64,000 nucleotides of DNA from Barnesiella viscericola DSM 18177 (GTDB lineage: Bacteria > Bacteroidota > Bacteroidia > Bacteroidales > Barnesiellaceae). A model generated the notes under the pieces. It saw only the letters and a list, made by a program, of their open reading frames with translations, was not told the DNA's origin and ran no database searches. The translations under genes and the position numbers were made by a program. Location: contig NZ_CP007034.1 of the NCBI RefSeq assembly GCF_000512915.1, positions 434,001-498,000 of the forward strand. The letters are read 5' to 3'. This document shows, one piece after another, positions 46,615 to 54,954 of this stretch. Position 1 is the first letter of the stretch, and each line of letters opens with the position of its first letter.

Positions 46615-47598
46615 TCATTTTTCCAATATCGATCGGACGAGAGTCCCATCTACGGTACAAGTACAAGCCTTCATATCGGGGAGCAACTGCTCTTTCACAG
46701 CCCTGTATCGCTCGATTATTGTGGGTGAAAACCGGTCGTCTCCTACCACCAAAAGGCATTGAATCTGGCCAGACAACCCACTCGGTATCACTCTCCCTGC
46801 GGGCCAATCGATAAGACCCAATTTCACCTTCTGTTCGATCATCTTCTTCACGGTGCCATAAAACAAATCGGCCTGCTCTTGGAGCACTTTTCCCAACTGC
46901 CTGAAATAGAAACCCAACTGCACAGGAGCAAGAGCAGTCCTGGCCGAGGCCCCCTGCTTAATCTCCACAACCACGAGATCACCATCTTTATTCACCCCCA
47001 AAAGATCCACTTCGCCATAAGTACCTCCTATTTCACGCGGAAGATTACCCGTATAGGATTCACGTAAAGCAGCAATACGCCTATTCTGCTCCTCCACAAT
47101 CGTCCGATTCCAATCTATCCGCTCTTGTGCAGAAGCAAAACCCAATACAAACTCCTTGTCAAAAACGACAAAATCGTCATCGGGTTTTAACCCGATTGTA
47201 TAACGCCGTCCTACCAAAGTCTGGAAATAGCCTTCTTTCTTCTCGCCCCGCTCATTCATGTAGTATTTACCCAAAACCGCACTGCGGGAAACAGCCGTTA
47301 CATAACGAGTAAACGAATCCTCGTCAACCGGCCTGTCAAAAAAAGAGGGAGCTATCTTTTTGTAAGTGTCATCGACAACGATCCTCAACCTGTTATTCAT
47401 GCACTCAATGGTCAACAAGCGTCCTGTTCCCCGATACACCGAGAACCACGAACGGTTTTTGTTAGGGTCATTCCCTGTTTGGAAATCAAGATCTTCATGA
47501 TCCCTTACATAATCAACAAGCCAATGATATTGCACCATCAAGCTATGGGCTAACGTTGGATTCATCGTGCGATCATAATACATGGAGCGTCCTTTCAT
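46615..47598 (-). CDS. PD-(D/E)XK nuclease-like protein
   Basis: 327 residues from the ATG at 47598; a second ATG at 47583 is possible, and the longer form (to 47682) is excluded by the -7 element at 47646. The C-terminal half has a PD-(D/E)XK core: GEVDLLGVNKDGDLVVVEIK, with Asp198, Glu212 and Lys214 as catalytic candidates, resembling NucS/RecB-like nucleases. The N-terminal ~190 residues are unfamiliar. The gene is somewhat AT-richer than its neighbours. It is translationally coupled to the RNase J-like gene. Nuclease activity is inferred from the motif. Confidence 0.75.
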   Translation of the reverse strand: MKGRSMYYDRTMNPTLAHSLMVQYHWLVDYVRDHEDLDFQTGNDPNKNRSWFSVYRGTGRLLTIECMNNRLRIVVDDTYKKIAPSFFDRPVDEDSFTRYVTAVSRSAVLGKYYMNERGEKKEGYFQTLVGRRYTIGLKPDDDFVVFDKEFVLGFASAQERIDWNRTIVEEQNRRIAALRESYTGNLPREIGGTYGEVDLLGVNKDGDLVVVEIKQGASARTALAPVQLGFYFRQLGKVLQEQADLFYGTVKKMIEQKVKLGLIDWPAGRVIPSGLSGQIQCLLVVGDDRFSPTIIERYRAVKEQLLPDMKACTCTVDGTLVRSILEK

Positions 47599-47645
47599 AG
47601 TGTTACTTTTAGCAGCAGACTCAATCGTCCCCTCGTCTTCGGGAA

Positions 47646-47653
47646 CAAAGATA
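47646..47653 (-). promoter_or_regulatory. -7 element for the nuclease-MBL pair
   Basis: TATCTTTG on the minus strand, 48 bases before the ATG at 47598; it lies inside the longest open frame and so decides against the 47682 start. Confidence 0.65.
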
Positions 47654-47762
47654 GCCTTTCCCTGTGCAAAGTTGTAGCACACCTCAAAAAAAACTTAACC
47701 AAACAAGCCCTCAAAAAAACAGCACCCGATTATGATTCGATCGCATGGCGCATTCGGTCGTC

Positions 47763-49166
47763 TTACTTCGGCAAACTCACGCGCAGACGAAGGATTGAAG
47801 AGAGGGCTCCGCACAGGGTGAGGATTCCGGCCAGGAGCATGGCGTCGTGCGGAGCGGTATCGCCGTAGATATGGAACAGCAAGGCAACCAATGCGGCCCC
47901 GACAGTCTGTCCCGTGAGGCGGGCGGTGGCAAGCATGCCGCTGGCACTGCCGGTGCGTTGCGGGGGTGCCGAGGTGAGCAGCATGTGGTTGTTGGGCGAC
48001 TGGAAAAAGCCGAAGCCCATACCGCACAGCATCAACCGCCATACGAGTCCGAAATGCGATGTATCGGTCGGGACGAACGAGAGGCTGAAACAGCCTATAC
48101 TCATAATCATCAACCCGGCTCCGCCCAGAATTCCGGGGTGTATCTTCCCGATCAGCTCCCCGGCCAATGGGGCGACAAATATGATTACCAGCGGCCACGA
48201 GGTCATGAGCAGTCCGGTGCCTACGGCATCGTAATGAAAGGTGTTGACCAGCAGGAAGGGCATGGCTATCATACAGATCATCTGGGCCGTGAAGGAGAGT
48301 ATGCTGGTTGCAACCGACATCGAAAAGATGGGGATTTTCAACAAGTCGAAAGGGAGCATGGGGTAACGCTCGCGCAGCTGCATGCGCACATACACAGTAC
48401 CCACAACAGCCAGCAAAACGACTCCGCACAACACCCAACGCACCGGCACATCGTGCGAGTAGGCCTCGACACAGCCGATAAAGAGCCCGAAGGTGGCGGC
48501 ATTGAGCAGAGCCTCTTTCCAGTTGAAACGGCGGCCAAGCACCTTCACGGCATTGTCGGGCAAGAACTTGCGACCCAGAATAAAGGTGGCAATACCTACC
48601 GGTATATTGATGGCAAAAAGCCAGGGCCATGATGCGAACGAAAGAATGGCGGCGGCCAAGGTAGGCCCGGTCACCGAAGCCAGTGCCACGACCGTGGCAT
48701 TGAGCCCTACCCCCTCGCCCAACCGACGTTTGGGATAGATGAGCTTGATAAGCGAGGTGTTCACACTCATAATCATGGAGGCACCGAATCCCTGGAATAC
48801 CCGCGAAAGGACCAGCAACGGCAAATTGGGCGACAGGGAGCACAGCAACGACCCGATGGTGAAAACCACGACTCCCCGCAGATAGACCTGCTTGTAACCC
48901 CACCGCTCGCCCATCGACGAGAAGGGGAGCAGCGTCATCATGATGACCAGCTGGAAGGAGTTGACAATCCAAATGGAATCGGATGACGAGACATGCAGTT
49001 GCTGGGCGATACTGGGCAGGGCCACGTTACAGATGGTACCATCGAGCACCGACAGGAACAACCCGCAAAAGGTGGTTGCCATGGCGTAATAGATGCGGGG
49101 GCGGTGCAACCCGTCCCAATTCAGATCGCCTACAATCTTTTCTTCCTCTTCCACTTCCTTTTTCAT
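47763..49166 (-). CDS. MFS multidrug efflux transporter, DHA2 type
   Basis: 467 residues with about 14 membrane helices, as in EmrB/QacA. Motif C-like and D1-like signatures are visible: the start YYAMATTFCGLFLSVLDGTICNVALPSIA is the DHA2 motif (LDxTIVNVALP), and GSLLCSLSPNLPLLVLSRVF is followed by GFGASMI. It should export toxic organic compounds by proton exchange. A -7 element lies 40 bases upstream. No associated membrane-fusion gene is nearby, so it probably acts alone. Confidence 0.93.
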   Translation of the reverse strand: MKKEVEEEEKIVGDLNWDGLHRPRIYYAMATTFCGLFLSVLDGTICNVALPSIAQQLHVSSSDSIWIVNSFQLVIMMTLLPFSSMGERWGYKQVYLRGVVVFTIGSLLCSLSPNLPLLVLSRVFQGFGASMIMSVNTSLIKLIYPKRRLGEGVGLNATVVALASVTGPTLAAAILSFASWPWLFAINIPVGIATFILGRKFLPDNAVKVLGRRFNWKEALLNAATFGLFIGCVEAYSHDVPVRWVLCGVVLLAVVGTVYVRMQLRERYPMLPFDLLKIPIFSMSVATSILSFTAQMICMIAMPFLLVNTFHYDAVGTGLLMTSWPLVIIFVAPLAGELIGKIHPGILGGAGLMIMSIGCFSLSFVPTDTSHFGLVWRLMLCGMGFGFFQSPNNHMLLTSAPPQRTGSASGMLATARLTGQTVGAALVALLFHIYGDTAPHDAMLLAGILTLCGALSSILRLRVSLPK

Positions 49167-49205
49167 CTTACACTTTTCTTAAACCATGCTCACGCATATC
49201 GGCTG

Positions 49206-49213
49206 CAAAGATA
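49206..49213 (-). promoter_or_regulatory. -7 element for the MFS gene
   Basis: TATCTTTG on the minus strand, 40 bases before the ATG at 49166. Confidence 0.6.
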
Positions 49214-49333
49214 CGAAAAGACGAGGGTAGAGACAAACGGAACCGTAGTTTTCAGATTTAACTATACCAAACCGAATCCTATATTTCCAATGACAGCAAA
49301 AGTGTACGGGTCGTGAAATGAAGCAGGTTCCGT

Positions 49334-49465
49334 TCAAGACTGCTTACGCCTGTTGCTCCATTTGGCATAGAGCCTTTGGCACCCCTTCACCACCATAGGG
49401 GCAAAGATGCCTCCCAACAGTCCCGGAATGAGGATATAGAGGAGAATAAATTCCAGCGTAGTCAT
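49334..49465 (-). CDS. 43-residue single-pass membrane peptide
   Basis: 43 codons: an N-terminal hydrophobic helix (LEFILLYILIPGLLGGIFAP) followed by a strongly basic tail (KGCQRLYAKWSNRRKQS). The frame is complete from ATG at 49465 to TGA, and the hydrophobic-then-basic shape is that of small membrane peptides (toxins, regulators or holin-like). It lies between the MFS pump and the divergent outer-membrane beta-barrel gene and was not in longer gene lists because of its size. Without comparison to other genomes the call is tentative; I see no clear ribosome site upstream. Confidence 0.45.
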   Translation of the reverse strand: MTTLEFILLYILIPGLLGGIFAPMVVKGCQRLYAKWSNRRKQS

Positions 49466-49538
49466 ACTAAAAGATTAGAGGTTGAAGGTTACTTGTACAA
49501 AGAAGGAAAAATAATTTTACAAAACCAAAGAAACTGGT

Positions 49539-49546
49539 TATATTTG
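49539..49546 (+). promoter_or_regulatory. -7 element for the 49574 gene
   Basis: TATATTTG, 28 bases before the ATG at 49574. The ATG at 49553 would lie at the expected transcription start, so 49574 is preferred as the translation start. Confidence 0.6.
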
Positions 49547-49573
49547 TTTCAAATGTCAAGACGAAACGGTGCC

Positions 49574-50212
49574 ATGAAAATACCATACCCCGATATTCCC
49601 CTGAACTTTTGTCGCAAATGTATCCTCGCTCTGCTGTTGCTGTGGCTGGTCGTTACCTCGATTCGGGCACAATGGAGCGTGGGCGGAAAAGCGGGTATCA
49701 ACTGGTCGACGGTGAGATACCCCAAAAACATTCTCAACGACAAAGCCGGATTCATTACTGGCGGACAAGCGGGTATCGTCGTGGCCTACCAGCTCAGCCG
49801 CTATTTTGACATGCAGGCCGAGTTGCTCTATGCTACACACGGCTATAAAGACGACAACCTCTATCTCAACTACGACGGCAACGCGTCGCAAAAGGGATAT
49901 TCGTGCCGCATTCACTACATCGAAATTCCGCTATTGGTCAAGTACTATCCGATTGCCGGATTCAACATTCAGGCAGGACCCCAGTTGGGTATCGGGGTCT
50001 CCCTCTCCGACTCGTGGCAAGAGGCTGTCGATTTTCAGCAACAGGCAAAAACGGAGTTCGGGGTCGTCTTCGGTTTGGGATATGAGTTCGATTTCGGCGG
50101 ATTTGTCGACGCCCGCTATAATCTGGGGCTTACCCGCTCGATACAGGGAGCCGAGAGCGGCTATGAGGGGCGCAACATCAATATCTCCGTGGGGTATCGG
50201 CTCTATCTGTAA
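49574..50212 (+). CDS. outer-membrane beta-barrel protein (PorT-like family)
   Basis: 212 residues from the ATG at 49574. A signal peptide (CILALLLLWLVVTSIRAQ) is followed by a set of amphipathic beta strands with the family start WSVGGKAGINWSTVRYP, then QAELLYATHGYKDDN, YIEIPLLVKYYPIAGFNI and DARYNLGLTRSIQ, ending in the aromatic-terminated strand SVGYRLYL. This is the pattern of the outer-membrane-protein beta-barrel 2 (PorT-like) proteins of Bacteroidetes, eight-stranded barrels of mostly unknown role. No partner gene is coupled. Confidence 0.87.
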   Translation: MKIPYPDIPLNFCRKCILALLLLWLVVTSIRAQWSVGGKAGINWSTVRYPKNILNDKAGFITGGQAGIVVAYQLSRYFDMQAELLYATHGYKDDNLYLNYDGNASQKGYSCRIHYIEIPLLVKYYPIAGFNIQAGPQLGIGVSLSDSWQEAVDFQQQAKTEFGVVFGLGYEFDFGGFVDARYNLGLTRSIQGAESGYEGRNINISVGYRLYL

Positions 50213-50302
50213 CCACTCTGCCCTGTACGGGAAGGACCCAATTCTGCCGGGCCCTATCTCTCCCGGGAAAGGCTACCTCCCCGCTTTGGCTCACGGCGAA
50301 AG

Positions 50303-51355
50303 TCAATCGAGCATCAAGCTCATGTAAGGCCGCACGGCCGGGAGATCGAGCAACGACGACAGATGCGAATCGCCAAACAGCACAAGAGCCAACTCGGCCA
50401 CATCGACATCAAGGTCGCATTGGGCGCTTTCAACCCGACGGCACGCCCCATCACCTATCCGATAAGTACCTTCATTCCCGGGCAACAGCGGGTCGGTCAC
50501 CCGCACCACCGCTTGCCACGACGGGTAATTCTGCGCCACCACCGACAGGAGCAACGGCACATCGACAATGCGCATCATACCCATGCGCTGCAAAAGCCCG
50601 CCCGACTCGTCGGGCGGCGTCACGACCGTAATCGGCACGCCGGGGAAGAGTTGCCCGACCTCGTGCAAAGCGGCCTCACGAGCAGCACCATCTACGGCCA
50701 AAAGCTCTTTGACCCGCGTGCGATCGTCGTCTGGTACAGCAAAAGCCAGAGCCGACAACTCGCCGGCCTCGTCGGCCATCGCTACCACCTCGCCCCCATC
50801 GAGGCGATTGTCGCCACAAATCACCTCAAAGTCGTTCCGCTCGTGCAGCAGACAGCAGGGGCGCTGCCGCAACAGACCGTCGAAAAAGCGATAGAGTTCG
50901 TCCATCGAGGGGGATACCCGGTGATAGCCGGTGGTGACAAACCGATGGGCTGCCGTATAGTCGCACTCCCCCCGGAAGAAGACCGGCGCATATCCCTTCG
51001 TGGCGTAGTAGTCGTACAACCAGGGCTCGGCCGGAATCAAGGCCGATAACGGTATAGCCCGCGACCGCATCACCTCGAACGACTCGCATAACAGCCGTCC
51101 CATCAACCCCCGATTGCGATACTCGGAACGCGTGGCGGCTCCCGAGATGTAGCTCACCGGCAGCACCGACTCGCCATAGGTCATGCGATAGGGAAGCATC
51201 TGCAAGGCCGAGGTCACCACACCTCGCTCCTCGAAGCAACGGGCATTCTCATCGCGGTACAGCCGGTCGAACAACAGATTGACAAAACGTTCGTCATCAT
51301 GAAAACAGAGTTGCCACAACTCCCTAATCTGCTTTTTCTTCTCCTGAATATCCAT
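50303..51355 (-). CDS. GNAT family acetyltransferase, two-domain
   Basis: 350 residues from the ATG at 51355, preceded by a good ribosome site (GGAGG, 8 bases away). The N-terminal ~150 residues carry the GNAT acetyl-CoA site: YISGAATRSEYRNRGLMGRL, with the Q/R-x-x-G-x-G/A-like turn (RNRGLMGR). The remaining ~200 residues resemble the second half of Eis-like acetyltransferases (enhanced intracellular survival type), here without clear substrate clues. It is downstream of rhlE on the same strand but 329 bases apart. Confidence 0.82.
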   Translation of the reverse strand: MDIQEKKKQIRELWQLCFHDDERFVNLLFDRLYRDENARCFEERGVVTSALQMLPYRMTYGESVLPVSYISGAATRSEYRNRGLMGRLLCESFEVMRSRAIPLSALIPAEPWLYDYYATKGYAPVFFRGECDYTAAHRFVTTGYHRVSPSMDELYRFFDGLLRQRPCCLLHERNDFEVICGDNRLDGGEVVAMADEAGELSALAFAVPDDDRTRVKELLAVDGAAREAALHEVGQLFPGVPITVVTPPDESGGLLQRMGMMRIVDVPLLLSVVAQNYPSWQAVVRVTDPLLPGNEGTYRIGDGACRRVESAQCDLDVDVAELALVLFGDSHLSSLLDLPAVRPYMSLMLD

Positions 51356-51385
51356 GACTTTCCCTCCGTTTACCCGTAAAAACAA

Positions 51386-51684
51386 GGCTTCCCAACGGTA
51401 TGTTCTTAACGACTTAAATTTATTTGTAATATGCTGGTTAATAAATATATATAGAACTTATTTATCGTATTCGTTTAATAATAGAATGCATAAACAGCAT
51501 AAATACCTTATTTCAAGACGATTACAGATAAAACCTATATCAAAGATAAAATCTCTTCTATTCACGAATGGCGTTTATCAAAAGACAAACGCCATATATT
51601 CGCATAGCTTCTATTAACTATATAATTACATTATATACAAATGAATACGAACCTATTATAAAGAGATAATTTACATTTGCAAGA
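51386..51684. other. AT-rich gap with hairpin
   Basis: No gene is seen. TGGCGTTT (51569-51576) pairs with AAACGCCA (51587-51594) and may help stop rhlE transcription, although no T run follows. The rest is AT-rich without recognised signals. Confidence 0.45.
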
Positions 51685-53142
51685 TTACTGCTCACTTTGT
51701 CCCGACGGAGTGTTGCCGTTGTTGGACGAGCGGGAGCGCCGACGACGGTGATTCCGACGTCTTGCATTCGAGCTCTTCTGAGCCTGTTGGGCCACGTTTT
51801 CTCCCCCCTCCTTCTTCGGACTTTCGGGTGCGGCAGCCTTCGTATTTTTAGCCGACGGGGGCTTCGAAACATTCTCCCTGGCCCCCTTATCACCCCGACG
51901 ACGATTGCGGGAACGGCCTCCGTTGCGACCTTCACCCCCACCGTTGTTTCTACCGCCACGGCCGCGACGACGACCGCCGTTCTCCTGGGCGGGAGCATAT
52001 ACCGGACCTTCGCCCAAACCCTCGGGCAATTCCCGTTTGGCAATCTCATAACCCAAGAATGATTCGATGCGGTGGAACTTACCCTGCTCCTTCTCCGAGA
52101 CAAAGGTGATGGCCGTACCCTCGGCATTGGCCCGGGCCGTACGACCGATGCGGTGGATATAATCCTCGGGGTCGTGAGGCACATCGTAGTTGATGACCAA
52201 TCCTATCTGGTCGATGTCGATACCCCGCGAAATCACATCGGTAGCCACCAGAATGTCGATTTTGTTGTTCTTGAAATCGAGCATGACTGCCTCGCGCTCG
52301 GGCTGTTCCAAATCGGAGTGCATGGCTGCCACCTTGTACTTTTTCCGTTTGAGTGCGAAAGTCAGCTCCTTCACCTTCTGCTTCGACGACGAGAAGATGA
52401 TGGTCTTCGTGCCGGTGGGCTCTCTGAATAGCCAGTCGATAATCCCCATTTTCTGAGTCTCGTAGCAGACGTAGGCCGACTGGTCGATAGCCTCGTTGGG
52501 CTTCGAGATGGCCACATTCACCTCTACCGGGTCGTTCATGATATTCTTAGCCAACTGGCGAATCTTGGGCGGCATGGTGGCCGAGAACATGATGGTCTGC
52601 CGCTTGGCGGGCAGGCTGTTGCCTATCTTCATGATGTCGTCGTAGAAACCCATGTCGAGCATGCGGTCGGCCTCATCGAGAATAAAATACTCGACGCCCG
52701 AAAAATCAACATTCGAAATGTTCAGGTGCGAGATGAGCCGCCCCGGTGTAGCGATAATGATATCGGCACCCAGGGTCAACCCGCGCTTCTGTTGTTCCCA
52801 CGAAGAGCCGTCGCCCCCACCCGATACCACAGCCGTGGAGATGGGCAGGAAATAGGAGAAACCGGCAAACTGCATGTCGATTTGCTGAGCCAGTTCACGA
52901 GTAGGTGCCACAATAATCGCCCGCACCTTGTCGCCGCTGCCCGGATACTCCGAGAGCAGATTCAACAAAGGCAGGATATAGGCAGCCGTCTTGCCCGTAC
53001 CGGTCTGGGCACAAGCAATCAAATCTCTTCGTTGCAATATCACGGGAATGGTTTGTTCCTGCACCGGGGTAGCCTCTTGAAAGTTCATGGCATCAAGCCC
53101 CTGCATAACCTCTTCCGACAATCCGAATTCTTCAAATGTCAT
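51685..53142 (-). CDS. rhlE: DEAD-box RNA helicase, RhlE type
   Basis: 485 residues. All helicase motifs are present: Q motif (NFQEATPVQEQTIPVIL), Walker A AQTGTGKT, DEAD in FILDEADRMLDMGF, SAT in FSATMPP, and HRIGRTAR in the second RecA fold. The C-terminal ~110 residues are rich in Arg and Gly with RRRGRGG-like clusters, probably an RNA-binding tail. RhlE-type helicases help in RNA turnover and ribosome assembly, mostly at low temperature. A -7 element lies ~100 bases upstream of the ATG at 53142, beside the terminator of the next gene. Confidence 0.95.
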   Translation of the reverse strand: MTFEEFGLSEEVMQGLDAMNFQEATPVQEQTIPVILQRRDLIACAQTGTGKTAAYILPLLNLLSEYPGSGDKVRAIIVAPTRELAQQIDMQFAGFSYFLPISTAVVSGGGDGSSWEQQKRGLTLGADIIIATPGRLISHLNISNVDFSGVEYFILDEADRMLDMGFYDDIMKIGNSLPAKRQTIMFSATMPPKIRQLAKNIMNDPVEVNVAISKPNEAIDQSAYVCYETQKMGIIDWLFREPTGTKTIIFSSSKQKVKELTFALKRKKYKVAAMHSDLEQPEREAVMLDFKNNKIDILVATDVISRGIDIDQIGLVINYDVPHDPEDYIHRIGRTARANAEGTAITFVSEKEQGKFHRIESFLGYEIAKRELPEGLGEGPVYAPAQENGGRRRGRGGRNNGGGEGRNGGRSRNRRRGDKGARENVSKPPSAKNTKAAAPESPKKEGGENVAQQAQKSSNARRRNHRRRRSRSSNNGNTPSGQSEQ

Positions 53143-53241
53143 ATCTTTCTCCTTAAATTTTTTCTTTTCATTTATCTATTTCAACGCGAGGAATTACAAG
53201 CCATCGAGGCCTCATTTCCCCTGCTCCTCTCTTTTACGGAG

Positions 53242-53249
53242 CAAATGTA
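53242..53249 (-). promoter_or_regulatory. -7 element for rhlE
   Basis: TACATTTG on the minus strand, ~100 bases before the rhlE ATG; it abuts the T tract of the DUF4301 terminator. Confidence 0.6.
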
Positions 53250-53250
53250 C

Positions 53251-53282
53251 AAAAAAAAGGCGATATGCCGTTGCATATCGCC
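53251..53282 (-). terminator. intrinsic terminator of the DUF4301 gene
   Basis: GGCGATATGC (53259-53268) and GCATATCGCC (53273-53282) form a 10-bp stem with a 4-base loop; on the minus strand eight T (53258-53251) follow. Confidence 0.95.
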
Positions 53283-53314
53283 CTCTATTCCGTAGTTATA
53301 TCGTCGCATCGTGA

Positions 53315-54832
53315 TTACTGATGTTGAGGACGCAACAAATCGTTGACCGTCTTCACCGGATTGAAGGTCTCGGCAGGGACCTCGACAAACACGGTGTTCC
53401 AGTCGCTCATGGCCCCGTTCCACAGGCCCGGCAGTTCAAGCGCCTTCAACTCGCGTCCGTTCTTCGACTTGTGCGAGATGAAGCCGGTATTCTTGTCGAC
53501 ATAGCGGGGCAAGTCGTATTTCACCCCCTGCCCGTTCCGTACGGCACATACCAGGTCGACGGGATTGAAATGCGTGCCCGACTCGAATTGTTTTCGAGCC
53601 TCGGGATTCGACATATCGATTTGCGAACTTTCCAGAATTTGCAGCGAAGTGGTTCCGTCGGCATTGTAGCCCACAAAGGGGCCTCCGCCCGGCTCGCCCG
53701 AGTTGCGTACCATGCCGCACACCCGAATGGGACGATCGAACTTGCGCAACAGATACAGTGCCAGTTCGGCATCTTCCAGATTCTTGGTCTCTTCGTTACG
53801 CACAAAGAGTTTCCGGTGCAGGAACTGAATCATTTCGCGCAAATCGTCGATGGTATATTTGCCGCTCTTCAACATGGCGGTATAGCGGTTTATCTCGGCC
53901 TGCAAGGCCACCAGCACGCCGCCGATAATCTTTTTATAACGCACGGTGGGAGCTTTGAGTCGGTCGGGCACCACGTTGTCAATATTCTTGACAAAGATTA
54001 CCTCGGCGTCGATGTCGTTGAGATTCTCGATGAGAGCCCCATGACCTCCGGGACGGAACAACACCTTGCCATTCTCACGGAAGGGCTCGTTGTTCATGTC
54101 GACGGCAATCGTGTCGGTCGAGGGCTTCTGCTCCGAGAAACTGATGTTGTAACGCACCCCGTAACGTTTCTCGTAATCGGCCTTCTTCGAGGCGACCAGC
54201 TCCTTGAAATGAGGCAGATGCTCGTGCGATACCGTGAAATGGATATTCACTTCGCCGTCGGAACTGGCTGCGTAGAGAGCACCTTCGGTCAAGTGCTCCT
54301 CCATGGCCGTGCGGTCGGTCGTCGTATAATGATGGAATTTAAGCAAGCCTTTGGGCAGGGCACCGTAATTGAGGCCCTTGTCTTCGAGCAGATTCGACAC
54401 CACGACCTTGTAGTTGCCGGCAGCCATCAGGTCGGCAATACCTTTCCCCTCGTTCTTCCGGCAAGCGGCATCGAGGTCGGCATAGAATGCAAAGTGATTG
54501 ATCGAGTCGAAAAATTTCTTTTCAAAGTCGGTTTCAGGTTCGTTATAATCGGCCGAAAGGAAGGCAAACAGGTCTTTGAACATGCGGCTTGCGGCGCCCG
54601 ATGCCGGGACAAATTTCACCACCTTGTGACCGTCTTTCAAATACCCCTCCCACAAATCGAGGTAGTGCTCGGCCTGCTGCTCATCGAGGGCCAAAATCCC
54701 ATTCCCCACCGATGCCGATGAGGCTATTTTCAGGAACGGAAATCCCCGTTTGAACGAAGCCAACTGGTCTTCGACCACCCGAATGTCGATACCTTTCTCG
54801 GCAAACAAGTTTAAATCCTCTGTTGTAAACAT
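53315..54832 (-). CDS. DUF4301 family protein
   Basis: 505 residues from the ATG at 54832 (MFTTEDLNLFAEKGIDIRVV), between a -7 element and a strong terminator. The DUF4301 pattern is visible: KVVKFVPASGAASRMFKDLF, RPGGHGALIENLNDIDAEVIF, CGMVRNSGEPGGGPFVGYNADG. The PASGAASRMFK and FRPGGHGALI segments recall nucleotidyltransferase/kinase-like folds acting on sugar-type ligands, but no function is proved for the family. No signal peptide, so cytosolic. Confidence 0.9.
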   Translation of the reverse strand: MFTTEDLNLFAEKGIDIRVVEDQLASFKRGFPFLKIASSASVGNGILALDEQQAEHYLDLWEGYLKDGHKVVKFVPASGAASRMFKDLFAFLSADYNEPETDFEKKFFDSINHFAFYADLDAACRKNEGKGIADLMAAGNYKVVVSNLLEDKGLNYGALPKGLLKFHHYTTTDRTAMEEHLTEGALYAASSDGEVNIHFTVSHEHLPHFKELVASKKADYEKRYGVRYNISFSEQKPSTDTIAVDMNNEPFRENGKVLFRPGGHGALIENLNDIDAEVIFVKNIDNVVPDRLKAPTVRYKKIIGGVLVALQAEINRYTAMLKSGKYTIDDLREMIQFLHRKLFVRNEETKNLEDAELALYLLRKFDRPIRVCGMVRNSGEPGGGPFVGYNADGTTSLQILESSQIDMSNPEARKQFESGTHFNPVDLVCAVRNGQGVKYDLPRYVDKNTGFISHKSKNGRELKALELPGLWNGAMSDWNTVFVEVPAETFNPVKTVNDLLRPQHQ

Positions 54833-54865
54833 ATCTATATAAATAATGAATTTTAATTCTGTTCC

Positions 54866-54873
54866 CAAAACTA
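54866..54873 (-). promoter_or_regulatory. -7 element for the DUF4301 gene
   Basis: TAGTTTTG on the minus strand, 34 bases before the ATG at 54832; divergent from the RelA-type promoter at 54916. Confidence 0.55.
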
Positions 54874-54915
54874 CAAAAAGCTCTAAAAAAAAGCACATTT
54901 TTAACTATAAAAATA

Positions 54916-54923
54916 TATATTTG
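54916..54923 (+). promoter_or_regulatory. -7 element for the rel gene
   Basis: TATATTTG, 32 bases before the ATG at 54955. Confidence 0.55.
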
Positions 54924-54954
54924 AGACAGATTTTTTTGATAATAGTCACACCTT

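Noticed and set aside
45159-47760. Integration of the nuclease pair at tRNA-Ser
   Set aside because: I looked for a repeat of the tRNA 3' end near the far side of the pair and found none; no integrase gene is present.
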